DNA of 64,000 bases from Cyclina sinensis (Eukaryota > Mollusca > Bivalvia > Venerida > Veneridae), in the NCBI GenBank assembly GCA_012932295.1, contig JAAONU010000016.1, forward strand, positions 38,781,241-38,845,240, in the 5' to 3' direction. The notes under the pieces were generated by a model, which had not been told where the DNA came from, did not search any database, and worked only from the letters and a program-made list of their open reading frames with translations. The translations under genes were made by a program, and so were the position numbers. Shown in pieces: positions 33,241 to 44,408 of the stretch (position 1 is its first letter; each line of letters opens with the position of its first letter).

Positions 33241-34084
33241 TCAGTCTATAAATCATGGGCAGCAAGATTCCATTTTTGGTTCAAAAGATCACAATTTATT
33301 GAACTACATCTAAAAAGAGCTACATTTACTTGCAAGGTTAACATTTAACAGACATACATGTAGTATGTACTAAAAACTGGTATTTTCCATACGTGGTTTT
33401 TATATGGCACTCAAAACAACTTCCATAAAGTGTCTGTGTTTTACTTTCCAAACTACTGATTTCAGTTTCAGTCCACCTTTAACAGCATTTCTTGTGTCCT
33501 TCAATTCCTGACCAATTCATAAGCTATTCACATGTAATCAACCAGAATTTCAATGCATTTCTTCACTAGGCACATCATAACTTAAACTGTACAAATTCAA
33601 GAAAGCTGACCCCAAAAGCACTGTTACAAGAACCATTTTGCAACTTCAATAACATATTAAACAGAAGCTTAGATAATAAAGTCTTTGCAAAATTTCTGTT
33701 GATGAAGCGTCATGTCTGATCTTGAGTGAAGTGATTTAGTTAAAACTGTACCACCACTACATATACTATTTTTGCTAGCGTATTAATTGTTAATAAATCT
33801 TTAACCTCATAAAACTACACCTATGTGTAACTCTGTGCATGAACTTTTCCGCAACTATCCCTCTCTTTAGCCTTTTCTACAACTTACTTTCTCTATAACG
33901 TTCTATGCAGCTAACTTCCTGTATAAACTATGTTGCAACTGTATAAACTTCAGTGTGACTGTTTCAAACTATGCTAACTTACTCATTATAAAAAAAATCT
34001 TCACTTTTATCGCCATTCCTTCCCGACAGGTGAAAATAATGTCCTGTAAACAAACCCGTTGAAACCTACACAATATAAATTAAA
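33241..34084 (-). other. Probable 3' UTR and downstream flank of the phosphatase gene
   Basis: AT-rich sequence after the stop. The nearest plausible poly(A) signals on the minus strand include AATAAA at 33295-33300. The 3' end is not resolved. Confidence 0.35.
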
Positions 34085-34305
34085 CTAAACAATATTTAAT
34101 ATATCTTCTATATCAGTGTTTGCTGGTCGTAAAACTGGACTGGTCGGTCTTCCTGCCAATAAATGACTTTGTGACAATATCTCTGTATGAGCTGGAGTTA
34201 TTGACACATATGGCACGTGGCAGTTGAGTTTTTGTAGAGATGGGTAATACATACGGTAAACCAGGTATGCTGTAACAATTCCCAGAATACTGCCAACAGT
34301 CACAT
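34085..34305 (-). CDS. PLPP4/PLPP5: PLPP4/5 coding exon 7 (residues 211-283) and stop
   Basis: Acceptor CGTTACAG|AT. Encodes [20 protein letters not shown] then [16 protein letters not shown], the last helix, and a hydrophilic tail ending DIEDILNIV and TAG at 34085-34087. CHVPYVSI resembles human PLPP4 CHKPYVSL. Confidence 0.94.
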
Positions 34306-37300
34306 CTGTAACGAAACAACTGAAGATCATTATAAGACGGAAATCACTTGCAAAAAGAAAACAACAAAGAAAGTGTGCAAAAAACAAATCAATTAACAGT
34401 TTTTTCAAATTTAGGTCAATACTTCACGATTTTAAAAAAGGTGAAAATGTCACCGATGGACTTCTATTCAAAGAAGTTAATAAAGATTAAGTTCATAGTA
34501 AGTTCCTTTCACCATTGCATAACAAGCTCATTATTTCCCTGTACATGTACCATCCTGTATTATGCATGGCTCAGAAATAGTTCTTGATATAACTGCTTCA
34601 ATATTTGAGTCCACAATTTATCAAACTTCGAAACTTTTCTCTAAAATCACAGGAAGTGACTACAAAAATACATATTTTACCTTGCCAATGATGGTGATAA
34701 TCTGCCGTCCTGGATACAGCAATCATGGTTGCCCATAGCAACGGAAATAAGAAACACATAACACGCCATGCACTACCTCGTCCAGATGGGTTAAATACAT
34801 GCAGCTTGCCAGCAATGTACAGTGACAGATATGCTAAACAAGAAAAACACACTGGAAAAGAAAACAACAGAATCAGTGTTTTCTGTAAGGATAAAATGGA
34901 ATAAAGTTTCATTGTATCAGCTGGAAGGCTTGGAGCAAGAGTGGTCTAAGTCTAACAGAAGCATCAGCACACCCAGTCAACTCCTGCACCAGGTCCTTAA
35001 TGCATTCTTCAGGCGTTACTGCTTTTAACAATGAGAAAAATAACACTAAAATACAAGATAGAACTCACTGCTGGTCATCATAAATATCAAATCTTTTTAA
35101 ACATCCAAACTTTTATGTGAACGGGAAATACATCATTTTTGTCTGATCTAAAACTTCACACACTGATATTTTATGTTTCAGAGTTAACCTTTTAACAACA
35201 CTTATTTCAGTACCAATTGTATTCAATATAATCAAAATTATGAAAAACTTACACGCAGAATGTCCACTGGGAAAACTTTTATATCCCTCAATAATATCCT
35301 CTGGTTTACCTTTGCATACCATAGAATCATCAATATTGCCATCTGGGAAACATCGAGCCAGAAAATCTGGTCTTGGCCTATATAAATATCATATAAATAT
35401 ATCATTTCAAAGTCTCATCCAGTGTCAGCTAAGTTTCCAAAAGACATAATGTGTATTTACAGGCCCACATCTTTCACTGTAGCTTTGTTGTTTCTATTAA
35501 ACTTGAAAAAAAAAACAGAAGAAAAAAAATTTGTAGAAAAGCACAATTTTGTTGCAATTCATTCAATCAAAGTATCAGCTATAGCATTCTCTAAATTCAA
35601 TGGACCTAATTCAATCTAATTACAACAAACACTTTTAAAGATTTGTAGAAACTGAAATTACTTTGCATTAAGAAAAATTACCTGCCAACTCCTAGTTTGA
35701 TTATGTTGGTGATACTTCCAGCAAGAAAAACAGATAGGTAGGCACCTAAAATAAACAAGACTTTACTGAATTCATTTATATCTGTTTTGGTTTTTCCTGT
35801 ACTGGTTTGTAGGTTTTAGTTAACTATGACAATCACTATAAGAAAGTTGTTTTTTTCCAACCAGAGGATGAGGATCTAGTTATTGTTCTTTGAATCAGTG
35901 GTCCAGTGGTAATGCGCTGGCCTTGTAATCCAGTGGTCCCAAGTTTGAACCCCATAGCCTCCACATACACAATTTGTCTTTTGGGTGAGACATTAAAGCA
36001 AGCTCCTATTTATCAATGCTATATATAGAACATGTAAAAGAAAAAATGTAGTGCCTCTGCAATGGGATGCTTTCTGTATCTTGCAATATCACCATTAACC
36101 TAAAATAACTAAACTCTTCAAGAAACATTGGTCAAATGGTAAGCCAGTACCAACAATAAATAAACTCAAAGAGAGAGAGAGATGTTTTCGGGAACAATAG
36201 AAAGGTAATAAAATGTGCATTAACCACCAAATAAACTGAATAAAACCAACCTGACTCATCAAAAGTTGACATTTCAAGTCACAACTTAAGCAAGCAAAAA
36301 AGGGCATACTTAAAGTCAATTTGTTAGCCTGTGAATAATTCAATGCTTAAAAATTCAGCCATTGCTAAATGTCTAGCTAGATACTATTTACATGAATTCT
36401 ATTTAACATAACAGAACAGAATCTGCATTGTAAAGTGCAAGCTTATTTTCATTTTACATTCAGTGGGTAACAAGGTCATCTGGGTGACTGCTTCCTGGGA
36501 TCATACCAGTATTTGCACTCACAGACACATGGGGTAAAGAAATAGTACTTGTTTCACAAATGCAAAGACATAAGGCACTAATATACCAAGTTTGGTGCCT
36601 GTCTGAGAACGTTTCAATAATTGCTAAAATTCACTAATATGCATTATAATTATTTATAATGCATATCAGTGAATTTTAGCAATTTTTGAAACATTTGAAA
36701 CGTCCTCAGACAGGCACCAAACTTGGTATATTAGTGCCTTATGTCTTCGCATTTGTGAAACAAGTACTATTTCTTTACCCCAAGTGTCTGTGTTTGCACT
36801 GTGTGTAAAATGCAGGCTCTCAGCTCTAGTGGGGTTCTAAATAATGACTTCATGATCCAAGGCATGACATTCTATGCCTCTCTGATCTCCACTAATACAT
36901 TCTTCATAATGTTATCACAATGTTGTCCTCACCTAGGAGTGACTGAATTGCATCAACTTTATCCTTTGTAAAGTAATGAACAATCCAGGCAGTAACCACT
37001 GGAGTGCCAAGTACTGTCATCTAAAAATAAAAGACATATCTTTTTTCACAGTTTCATAAACTGTTAACATAGTTATAACAAGATAATGTTTTCTTAATTT
37101 CTTCATAAAGGCAAGTGCAGAACAAAATAATGTAAAACTTTTAGCAAAAGGTATCTTAGAATGAACTAAGAAGATAAAAAAACTGTATATATGAGACTGT
37201 CACAAAACAGTTTGTTATCTGATAATAAGTAACAAATAATAAGTATATTGTCCACTCAACTAGTGTGTTATTTACATCAATTCATTTTTCATAGCTATTC

Positions 37301-39184
37301 AAAATAAGTCCCAGAATATGAGTCATCAATCAGATCTGATGACATCAGAAATCTTGTACCACTATATACAAGTCACCTGCTAACACCCTTATGCAAGTCA
37401 GAGGATTCCATCTTATTAATTGTCTGTTGTAGTGTCATTCTTTATTCAACACAAAATTCAATCACTGTCCTGATGTCGCCATTATTTTTGCAAATGCAAG
37501 CAAATATGACATACAAATTATACCATTTAACCCTGAACATGCTGAAATTTTGTAATGGATTTGCCCAGCTTTGAATTTGGAACAGTCCATCAAAGTTTAA
37601 GGGATTTCAATACCAAAATACAAAAATGGAGCTACCAACAGTACAGAGCCTGGTCAGACGGCACGGATGTGCAGGCTGGCCTGGCTCTATACTGGTGGCA
37701 AAAACTAATCACTTTCGGTTCCAGCAGGTTAAGGGTTAATAGATGCAGATGATGTTATAATGACAGGACATCACACAAAGACATGCCAAGACAGCACCGT
37801 ATATCGGTGTCGTCTTTACTTTCGGATTTCGTGAAGTAAAAAATATCTATGGATTTCTGGTGTTTATCCGGATAACTTTTCAGCAGTGTTTTTACTATTA
37901 TAACTTCAATCATAGATAAGCAGATATGTTTCAAATGAACAGAAAGTGAAGAAAAACAAAGCTATTTTCAGAGGTCAGTCCAGATGCATTACCTGGTGAT
38001 TAAAAATGTCTAAATATTTATGGTAAACTATCAACATTTTTATCAAAATAGCATCAGTTCATTTCTTACACATTTTCTATGATTTTGCCAATTTCGTCAT
38101 CTAAAAATAGTAAACCATTTTCTTAAAATCTGAAATCGCATGCTATTTAGGGACTAACCTCGTAGTGTATAAATGGATCTTACTACGAATTTTCTGCAAG
38201 TACAATAGTTTAATTAAATCTGCTTAATGTTTTAAAATAATTTCTGCAAAGATTTTCATGCAAAGGGTCATTTGCAAGGCTTTCAAACATTTCCACATCA
38301 CAAAATAATGCCACCAAATGGAAGGCAGTTGGTAGTTTTCAAGATTACCATATTGTCTTTACCATTAAAGGCAAGTGTAACTTTTGAGCACCTGAGCTAT
38401 AAATGACCAAAGTTTCTCTTATTCAGAGGACTTTAAATCTATTTCTTCCAACTTTCTTCCTAAGTTAAGCTGTTTTAAAACACATACACTCACAAAAAAA
38501 GTTTATGTCTGATGTCTACTTCTTCAATACACTGAAAAGTCATTTCTCTTCTTTTGTGCCGAGAAACTTTTGATTACTTACCCATAAATACATGCTTGGA
38601 TAGTAACTTGGTGTACGGGGGAAGTTGTACAGCCAATATTCTTCCTTCTGAATCTTTCTGACAAATCCAGGTGCTTTATCTGTGTAACTAAAATATTGAG
38701 ACATAACTCATAAAATACAACTCTGTGTTATATTGGATTGTAAGTATATCTGTAAGTAAAACAAATACAAATTCATAATATTTAAATTCATTTTACAAAA
38801 AAACAAGTAAGTAACAACAAAATGCTTAATCATGCTCAATTAAACAGATTGGCAAATTCTTATGCTACAGAAGTGTTACATGATTAATCATCATGGTGAC
38901 TTTTCAAGTTTAAAGGTCACCCAATGCCAAGGTATGCATCCATGAATAATCTGTTAAAACCCTTTGAAAAGCCCTCACTGTAGATTAAGAGATTTGTTAC
39001 ATCTATACACTGACATGTGACAACAACATCTGCAATCCCCCATATCTCTCGGACAAAGTTCTTCACAAAAGTGAATTAAATCAGAATAATTTCAATGTTA
39101 TACTTACAAGAAAAATGCTATTAAAAAGAGTCTAACTAGCAACTCTGGTTTCACCAGAGCCCCAAGTAGTTTTCTCATGTTCAT
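34085..39184 (-). CDS. PLPP4/PLPP5: Lipid phosphate phosphatase, PLPP4/PLPP5 type (seven coding exons, complete)
   Basis: Integral membrane PAP2-family enzyme that removes phosphate from lipids such as phosphatidic, lysophosphatidic and diacylglycerol-pyrophosphate species without Mg2+ (family knowledge). The spliced product is 283 residues; human PLPP5 is 264 and PLPP4 271. All three catalytic motifs are intact: KLGVGRPRP (K107, R114, P115), PSGH (148-151) and [12 protein letters not shown] (S200 to D211, nucleophile H207). D211 comes from the last exon, which confirms that splice. Hydrophobic segments flank the motifs as expected for six membrane helices. [19 protein letters not shown] and VYRMYYPSL match PLPP4/5 and not PLPP1-3; the protein could be co-orthologous to both PLPP4 and PLPP5. 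The 70-residue tail after the last helix is longer and Pro/Ser/Thr-rich. Confidence 0.94.
34681..34851 (-). CDS. PLPP4/PLPP5: PLPP4/5 coding exon 6 (residues 154-211)
   Basis: Acceptor TTTTCCAG|TG, donor CAAG|GTAAAA. Encodes [20 protein letters not shown] and [15 protein letters not shown], two helices and motif 3 up to its last residue. Confidence 0.96.
35253..35377 (-). CDS. PLPP4/PLPP5: PLPP4/5 coding exon 5 (residues 112-154)
   Basis: Acceptor TATATAG|G, donor GCGT|GTAAGT. Encodes [20 protein letters not shown] then [20 protein letters not shown]; human has RPRPDFFYRCFPDG...[16 protein letters not shown]. Carries the RP of motif 1 and all of motif 2. Confidence 0.96.
35682..35745 (-). 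CDS. PLPP4/PLPP5: PLPP4/5 coding exon 4 (residues 91-112)
   Basis: Acceptor ATTTTAG|GT, donor GCAG|GTAATT. Encodes [20 protein letters not shown], a membrane helix running into the first catalytic motif (human GVFTNTIKLIVGRPRPDF). Confidence 0.93.
35899..36060 (+). mobile_element. tRNA-derived SINE (first copy)
   Basis: TGGTCCAGTGG fits a Pol III A box and AAGTTTGAACCCC fits a B box about 45 bases downstream, inside a tRNA-like head. The body has 'ttgggtgagacattaaa', common in molluscan SINEs. The head does not fold as an intact tRNA, so this is not a tRNA gene. It lies in phosphatase intron 3. Confidence 0.65.
36520..36792. mobile_element. 273-bp palindromic MITE with perfect 8-bp target duplications
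   Basis: Two arms of about 130 bases are near-perfect inverted copies: left CACAGACACATGGGGTAAAG..., right ...CTTTACCCCAAGTGTCTGTG. They meet around an AT-rich centre (ATTATAATTATTTATAAT). The element is flanked by identical TTTGCACT at 36512-36519 and 36793-36800. A fold-back element in phosphatase intron 3. The 8-bp duplication suggests mobilisation by a hAT- or P-type transposase. Confidence 0.92.
36933..37020 (-). CDS. PLPP4/PLPP5: PLPP4/5 coding exon 3 (residues 62-91)
   Basis: Acceptor ATTTTTAG|ATG, donor CTAG|GTGAGG. Encodes [20 protein letters not shown], second hydrophobic helix and loop (human [23 protein letters not shown]). Confidence 0.9.
37021..38581. other. Phosphatase intron 2
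   Basis: Apart from the repeat at 37530-37740, this 1.5 kb is AT-rich and shows no exon. Other phosphatase introns (34306-34680, 34852-35252, 35378-35681, 38688-39107) also look empty. Confidence 0.5.
37530..37740 (+). repeat. Dispersed 'TTTGCCCAGCTTTGA' repeat, copy 2
   Basis: Same family and orientation as 7125-7335. The open frame of 65 codons in it is also present, shifted and altered, in copy 1, so it reflects repeat sequence and not a conserved protein. Confidence 0.75.
38582..38687 (-). CDS. PLPP4/PLPP5: PLPP4/5 coding exon 2 (residues 26-61)
   Basis: Acceptor ATTTTAG|T, donor ATGG|GTAAGT. Encodes [20 protein letters not shown], matching human [24 protein letters not shown]. Confidence 0.93.
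39108..39184 (-). CDS. PLPP4/PLPP5: PLPP4/5 coding exon 1 (residues 1-26)
   Basis: Encodes [20 protein letters not shown] and LIAFF, the first membrane helix. The ATG at 39184 follows an in-frame TGA, so no upstream start is possible in this exon; a second ATG is two codons on. An acceptor (TTTCAG|GTTCAG) at 39217 shows that a separate non-coding leader exon exists further right. Donor CTT|GTAAGT. Confidence 0.9.
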
Positions 39185-39962
39185 GACAAAATAATCTCTC
39201 TGCAGTGATCACTGAACCTGAAATGTACACTGAAAATCAAACAATTATCATTAAAAGGAATCAAACATTCAAACTTTAGTAACACATTTTACAAAAACAC
39301 AACTTAGAACATTTTCTTACACATTCCAATCTGACTCTGTGATCAAAATAGTACCTCTCCAACTTGAAGAACCTGGCACCTCCCCCAAAGAGGATTTGGA
39401 GGATTGGCAAGACAGCTGACAATATTGTAAGAACTTGTACTTCTCAGTGCTCAAATTGCAATATATTCCAACACAATAATTAAATTTTGATGCTTTGATT
39501 TAAGCTAAAAACATGCTTTTTTAAACAAGAAATTGGTAAAGGCAAATAATGCTCCCTGAAGTATTTTTTGTCCAGAACAGCAGAAAATTAAGAGATGTAC
39601 TATCAATGGCTTTTAAATAACACGTGAAATTAAATACTTTTTAAGTTATAGTAAGGATAAATATGATGAAACATATTTGAGGATTTATAGTATAAAAAAC
39701 CACATTTGTAAGGACAGTTGATTTATTGCAAAATTTACCTTCTGCTTATTTAATCTGTGAATGTTTGCCAGAATTTTTATAATCACAACAAGAGGTGTCA
39801 AGTGCTTGGCTGGCAGGTGTAAAAAGTAGACCTGTTCTTCATATAATCAGTGTTGATCTGCAGAATTCCAGCTGATAAGCCATTGATTTATCGGTGATCG
39901 GGGTTGCTATATTAAGTGTGAAAACTGTATACAAACTGTGAAAAGTGTATTTATTGTTGAAA

Positions 39963-40063
39963 ATGACTGGTAATTGTATTAAATGTGGAAAGGTTGTACT
40001 TAAGTCAAGAGGCAGTCACTTGTGATGATTGTGACAGATGGCAACACAGGATGTGCAATACAA
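39963..40063 (+). pseudogene. Frameshifted zinc-finger first exon relic
   Basis: ATG then MTGNCIKCGKVVLKSRGSH in one frame; after a one-base shift the reading continues CDDCDRWQHRMCNT and ends at A|GTAAGT. The Cys spacing (CxxC ... CxxC ... WQH...C) is like the small PHD-like finger found at the start of many transposase- or MULE-related mollusc proteins (from memory). Because of the shift the reading frame is broken at about residue 20. No following exon was found. Confidence 0.5.
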
Positions 40064-40268
40064 GTAAGTCATTTTATTTGACAAGGCTTATAAATTTTTC
40101 ATGCTATTTATTGAATGGAATATTATTTTTAAAAAATTAGTGTGAGGCCAATTTGATTTGAGGCCAATTTGACTTGGGGTTGATTTGGCTTTTTTTTTAA
40201 GGCCAATCTGACTTGAGACCGCTTTGACTTGGGTCGACTGGATTCAATAAACAAACAATATCAAATAA

Positions 40269-40793
40269 AAACCCAGAACACTTGGTTTCTTACGTCGTAA
40301 CCTTTCCTTTGCACCACAGGTCACAAGACTCATGGTATACAAAACTTTAGTCAGACCCCAGGTTGAGTATGTGTCCCCTATATGGAACCCACATACCCAA
40401 CATAACATACAAAAGATTGAAAAAGTACAGCGCACTGCGGCAAGATGGGCATGTAGAAGGTGGCGTAGGTCAAGTTGTGTGGGTGACATGTTAACAGACT
40501 TAGATTTAGACAGTCTTGAACATAGAAGAGAAGTTTCTGGTCTTACCTTCTTCTACAAAATACATTATAACCTTGTGTTTATTGATAAGGACATGTATTT
40601 AACACCAGTTACAGGTAGGTCACTTCAAACCAGACATAGTCACCCCTTTCAGTATTCAAGACCCTCTCCACGTACAGACTGTTTTAAGTACTCTTTCTCT
40701 CCTAGGTTAATACCAGTCTGGAACTGCCTGCCAGAGTCAACTGTTTCCATTTGCACAGTGGACTCCTTTAAACAGGCAATTAGTTCAATGTAA
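40269..40793 (+). pseudogene. 5'-truncated LINE: C-terminal reverse-transcriptase remnant
   Basis: From just after a TAA the frame reads TLGFLRRNLSFAPQVTRLMV, YKTLVRPQVEYVSPIWNPHT, then QRTAARW, LDLDSLEHRREVSGLTFFYK and YSFSPRLIPVWNCLPESTV before a stop. This is the conserved thumb/C-terminal end of non-LTR reverse transcriptases (Jockey/CR1-like group). The catalytic YADD part is missing, so the copy is dead on arrival through 5' truncation. A ~200-base 3' UTR follows. Confidence 0.88.
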
Positions 40794-41002
40794 TGTGGTA
40801 CAACCCTGTACATAGTTTTAAGAGGCTAGGCTTGCTACTTCCGCATGTAATTATAATCTCAGAGCAGTTTGGCCTCAAACTTTCTTTTATTGGTGTATTA
40901 TACATGAATATTTTTTAACCCATCTGGCTGCTAATTTGCCACCAACCTGACATAATGATCAGTCTTGATTGAAGTCATTATCGGAAGAAAGAAAGAAAGA
41001 AA
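40794..41002 (+). mobile_element. LINE 3' UTR and (GAAA)n tail
   Basis: Non-coding sequence ending 'gaagtcattatcg' and a short GAAAGAAAGAAAGAAA run, the likely 3' terminus of the truncated LINE. Confidence 0.65.
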
Positions 41003-41904
41003 CCAACCTCTGATTATGCTTGTAAACATGGTTAGCATGACGAGTAAATGAATTCTTCTTTTGACAAGTTTGTGCAACATTTTGCAAGTTTAATTAGCTA
41101 GCTGCGAAAACATTGCTGAAAAACTTTGGTAATGAAAATCTTGTGGAACAATCTTCTTACAATGTTTTCAATTTTTAGATAATCTGATATTCACAAAACC
41201 GGTAGGTATTTCCAAAGCATATGCCACCTTTTTTCTAATAATGACAGAAAGAGTAAGCTAGACGATGAGGTGAAACGCTTAAAAATGACATCTTTTGGCT
41301 GTTCTATTGACGTAAACAAGCATCCGGAAAGTGTAATATCCGAAATAATGCAACTATAATTTAGAGTGATTAAGGAAAAACTATCTCTTTTAACTTGTCT
41401 GAACTTGTCACATGTGATGTTTCTTTTATTTTTTTTCGGATATGATGTACACTCTTTCTAAGATTTAACAGAATAAACACGGAAAACATCTTTCACACGT
41501 TACCTTCTCTTTGGCGCTCTTTTTGACCGGTGTGATCGAGTGGGTTTTCCATGAAAAATACATACATTACGGCAATTAAACACTAAGTTATAGAGAGCCA
41601 ATGTCTTGGTTTTAAAATGTCTCACTGATTCAATAAAGAACTGAAACAAGAAAAGCTACAGAGTGCTGACTCCTTCAGTTAAATCCTTCATAAGAATTAT
41701 GTTAGACACATTCTGTTTATTCTTATCCTTCTCATACTATTTTATAAGTATGTTTTTTGTGTCTTTATGGAAAAATAAAATATATTCAAAATAAAATGAA
41801 CAATAGTGGACTTTTTACGACTCTTCACTTCAATGGCATTTACAATGCGTTCATACGGTAATTGAATTGCAAAGAAACTTTAATGTTTAGCTCTTATCGG
41901 TGAC

Positions 41905-42130
41905 ATTTTGACTATTCTTGCTCATCATTGTATGAAGGATTGGATAAGGACATGATTAATGAATTTCAAACTACACAGAACAATGTGATCAGGTTAATTC
42001 AGAATCTAAGTCCAAGAACATCTTTTACAGCTTATAATTTTCAGAATTTGAGTTTACTGAATGTTGGAAATAGACTAGCATATGCATACAATTTATTATA
42101 AACATTGTCCATCCTACCTAAGAGGATTTC
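41905..42130 (+). pseudogene. Second, more decayed LINE reverse-transcriptase relic
   Basis: Frame reads EFQTTQNNVIRLIQNLSPRT, SFTAYNFQNLSLLNVGNRLA then YAYNLL and stop. QNNVIR-I-NL-PRT...NLLNV-NR matches the QNNVIRFILNLPPRTHIG type C-terminal segment seen in many LINE ORFs. Both sides are degraded. A different LINE lineage from the copy at 40269. Confidence 0.55.
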
Positions 42131-43049
42131 TTTTACAATGTAATAACATGGACTGGATTTTTCAGTCAAGAGTGTTCTTTTAAATATTTTCCTTTTTCAA
42201 CCCAAGTCTTCACCAAAAACTTTTTTCATATATAAATGATTTTTCTAGGTATTCAGATAGACTGTTTTGGGAATAAGTATTCAGCTAAATATGGAGTTAT
42301 ATATATATTTTTTTAATTTCGAAATAGATTACTTCAGCTAATATCGGAACACTGATAAAGAATATACAATGTCTTAAAAAACTCAAGTGATAAAGAGAAA
42401 TGAGACATTTGGAAGACACAAATCTTTTTTCTTTGATGAATTGGCCGTTTTCTTAATCTGTAAATATAGATTTAGTCTTCACTATATGATTTGCATATAT
42501 ACTTGAGAAGACAACTGTTAAGTCCAATTTGTATTAATTCATTTAAATTTAAGTTGAAGTAACCGTATAACTAATTTTAAATTATATAAAAATTCATATC
42601 CATTCATTTATCAAAAATCAAAGTCTTTTCAAGATTATACAAGTAATGAATTATAAATCAACGCATGTACAATGACATAAAACTGTGCATTTAACTGATT
42701 CTTCTTTTCAGCTAGATTAAACATACTAAAAACTTTTAAAGTCCAAGTACAGTTGCTCATACTAAGAAGAGCACCCGCGTTTTTTTAGGCTATGGAAAAT
42801 AAATTTTTTTCTTATTTTGTTACAACTTTGCTTCCTTAAATTTGTACCACTTATCATATCTTTTATTAATCTTTATTATTGTGCCTATCTAACTGTTAAT
42901 CCTCCGTTCTATCACATTGACATTAGTTACGTCCAATGTCAGAAAATTACCATTTTACGGAAAATGTTGATTTGCAAAATGAGAAAACAACAACAACAAT
43001 ACCAGTGTATTAAACTATCTCATAACAGAAATCTAGTCAACCTTTTTTA

Positions 43050-43290
43050 GGTCGATTAGTAATCCATAGGTTGATGGTTCGACCCCTGGGCAGGGCAAAA
43101 TTTTTCCGTGACAATTGATCTCAGCCATTGTGTCTAATGTTCATTTGTCTCTCACCGCTGATTCAGAGCAGATCATGTGGGGACAGTAGTCAGTCACTTG
43201 TTATCTAGGAAAACCGGTTAGGTAGACTGACCGCCGAGATATAACTTAGTTGTTGAAATCGGCGTTAAACACCAAAAAACAAAATAAAAA
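43050..43290 (+). mobile_element. Meta-SINE-like element
   Basis: A tRNA-type B box (GGTTCGACCCC) stands near the left end. The right end carries GGTTAGGTAGACTGACCGCC and GAAATCGGCGTTAAACACC, recognisable as the conserved 3' domain of MetaSINEs described from molluscs and other animals, and is followed by an A-rich (AAAACAAAATAAAAACAAC) tail. The tRNA head is partly lost (no clear A box). Confidence 0.72.
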
Positions 43291-44224
43291 CAACAAGTTA
43301 TAAAGACATTGTGGGGTAGGTGTTAGTATGCTAATCTACTTTCCTGGTGACTGTGTATGATGGCATAATACTGTATTTTGGGGTTAATTTTTATCCATTT
43401 CAGGAGCCATATAATATAACTTTAAGTTGACATAAGTAGTGGAAAAAAGATAATTATGTTTTAATTTAAACTTAGTGAGACTAAAATGTCAAATCAATTA
43501 TTACACAGATTATGTATTGTAATTTTTTTAAATTAACTTTTTTTTGTATGTGGTGAATCTTTCCTTAGATAAACTTGAAAATGAAATGTTCAGATTTTTT
43601 TTATTTGTTTTTAAAACTATTATTATATAGATTATAAGGACAGACAGAAATCTTTATTGACATAATCTGTACAGTTTTTTTTTGTCAAAAAAATAGATGT
43701 CATGTGATATGAAGGTGGTTTAAAACAAACTTACCTGTATATCAAATAAAATTCTGTGACAATTATAATGATAAACTCTGTCAAATTCTTCCTTGTTATA
43801 ATACCAACTCTTTAACAGCACATTCTGACTAAAGAGTTATAAACCAATACCATCTTGACTAATATCTCATGAAAAAGTTTAAAAATGTGATATGTTTTTG
43901 ATTTTTACTTTTTATGTATAAATAATGTACAGAAATTATCTGTAACATTTTTGTGTTTACTAACTACTGAAACAAAAGTAATTTTGTCATAAACCTTAAA
44001 CAGTGCCCCTTTAATGTTATTTTATGAAATTTATATATAGATGAAAATTGTTATGAAATGTATTACATTGGTTGATTTTTTAATTATAATAAAAAATATT
44101 TTATATTTAATTTTGTGTTCTTTTGTTTTTAAATTGATTTGAAATAAATAATTTTATTTCAGATTATCATAAAACATAAGTATTTGACTTTATAAAAGTC
44201 AGCAATATTAGTAGTTCACACCTT

Positions 44225-44350
44225 AACACATTCTATATTGTCTGCGTTTTCCAATACTACTCTTTACCTATATGGTCTGCAAAGGAGTGAAGCCTTCTTT
44301 ACCTATGTGGTCTGCACTACTCTATATCTATATCGTCTGCGTTTAAACCA
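44225..44350 (+). repeat. Imperfect tandem repeat upstream of TIAR
   Basis: Three diverged units of 'ctctttacctatatggtctgc' and 'tattgtctgcgttt' (about 44237, 44265, 44300 and 44330). Confidence 0.55.
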
Positions 44351-44358
44351 GACCCGTT

Positions 44359-44408
44359 GGTTATTTCAGGGTCTTTCAAATACCTGTTTGAAAGACCCTG
44401 GTTATTTC
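44359..44408. mobile_element. 32-bp palindromic insert with 9-bp direct repeats
   Basis: GGTTATTTC at 44359-44367 and again at 44400-44408 flank a 32-base inverted repeat: AGGGTCTTTCAAA, TACCTG centre, TTTGAAAGACCCT. It looks like a transposon reduced to its two terminal repeats. 230 bases upstream of the TIAR start codon. Confidence 0.75.

Larger units (their letters stand above)
41003..44224. other. Spacer between divergent phosphatase and TIAR genes
   Basis: Apart from the LINE relic and SINE listed, the sequence is AT-rich with no recognisable gene. 39218-39960 is similar and should contain the phosphatase leader exon and promoter, which I could not place. Confidence 0.45.

Noticed and set aside
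35899..35970. tRNA gene
   Set aside because: A and B boxes are present, but the acceptor and D stems do not pair and SINE-type sequence follows.
39892..40120. Promoter and first exon of an active gene
   Set aside because: The coding frame is broken by one base and no downstream exon was found, so it is listed as a relic instead.
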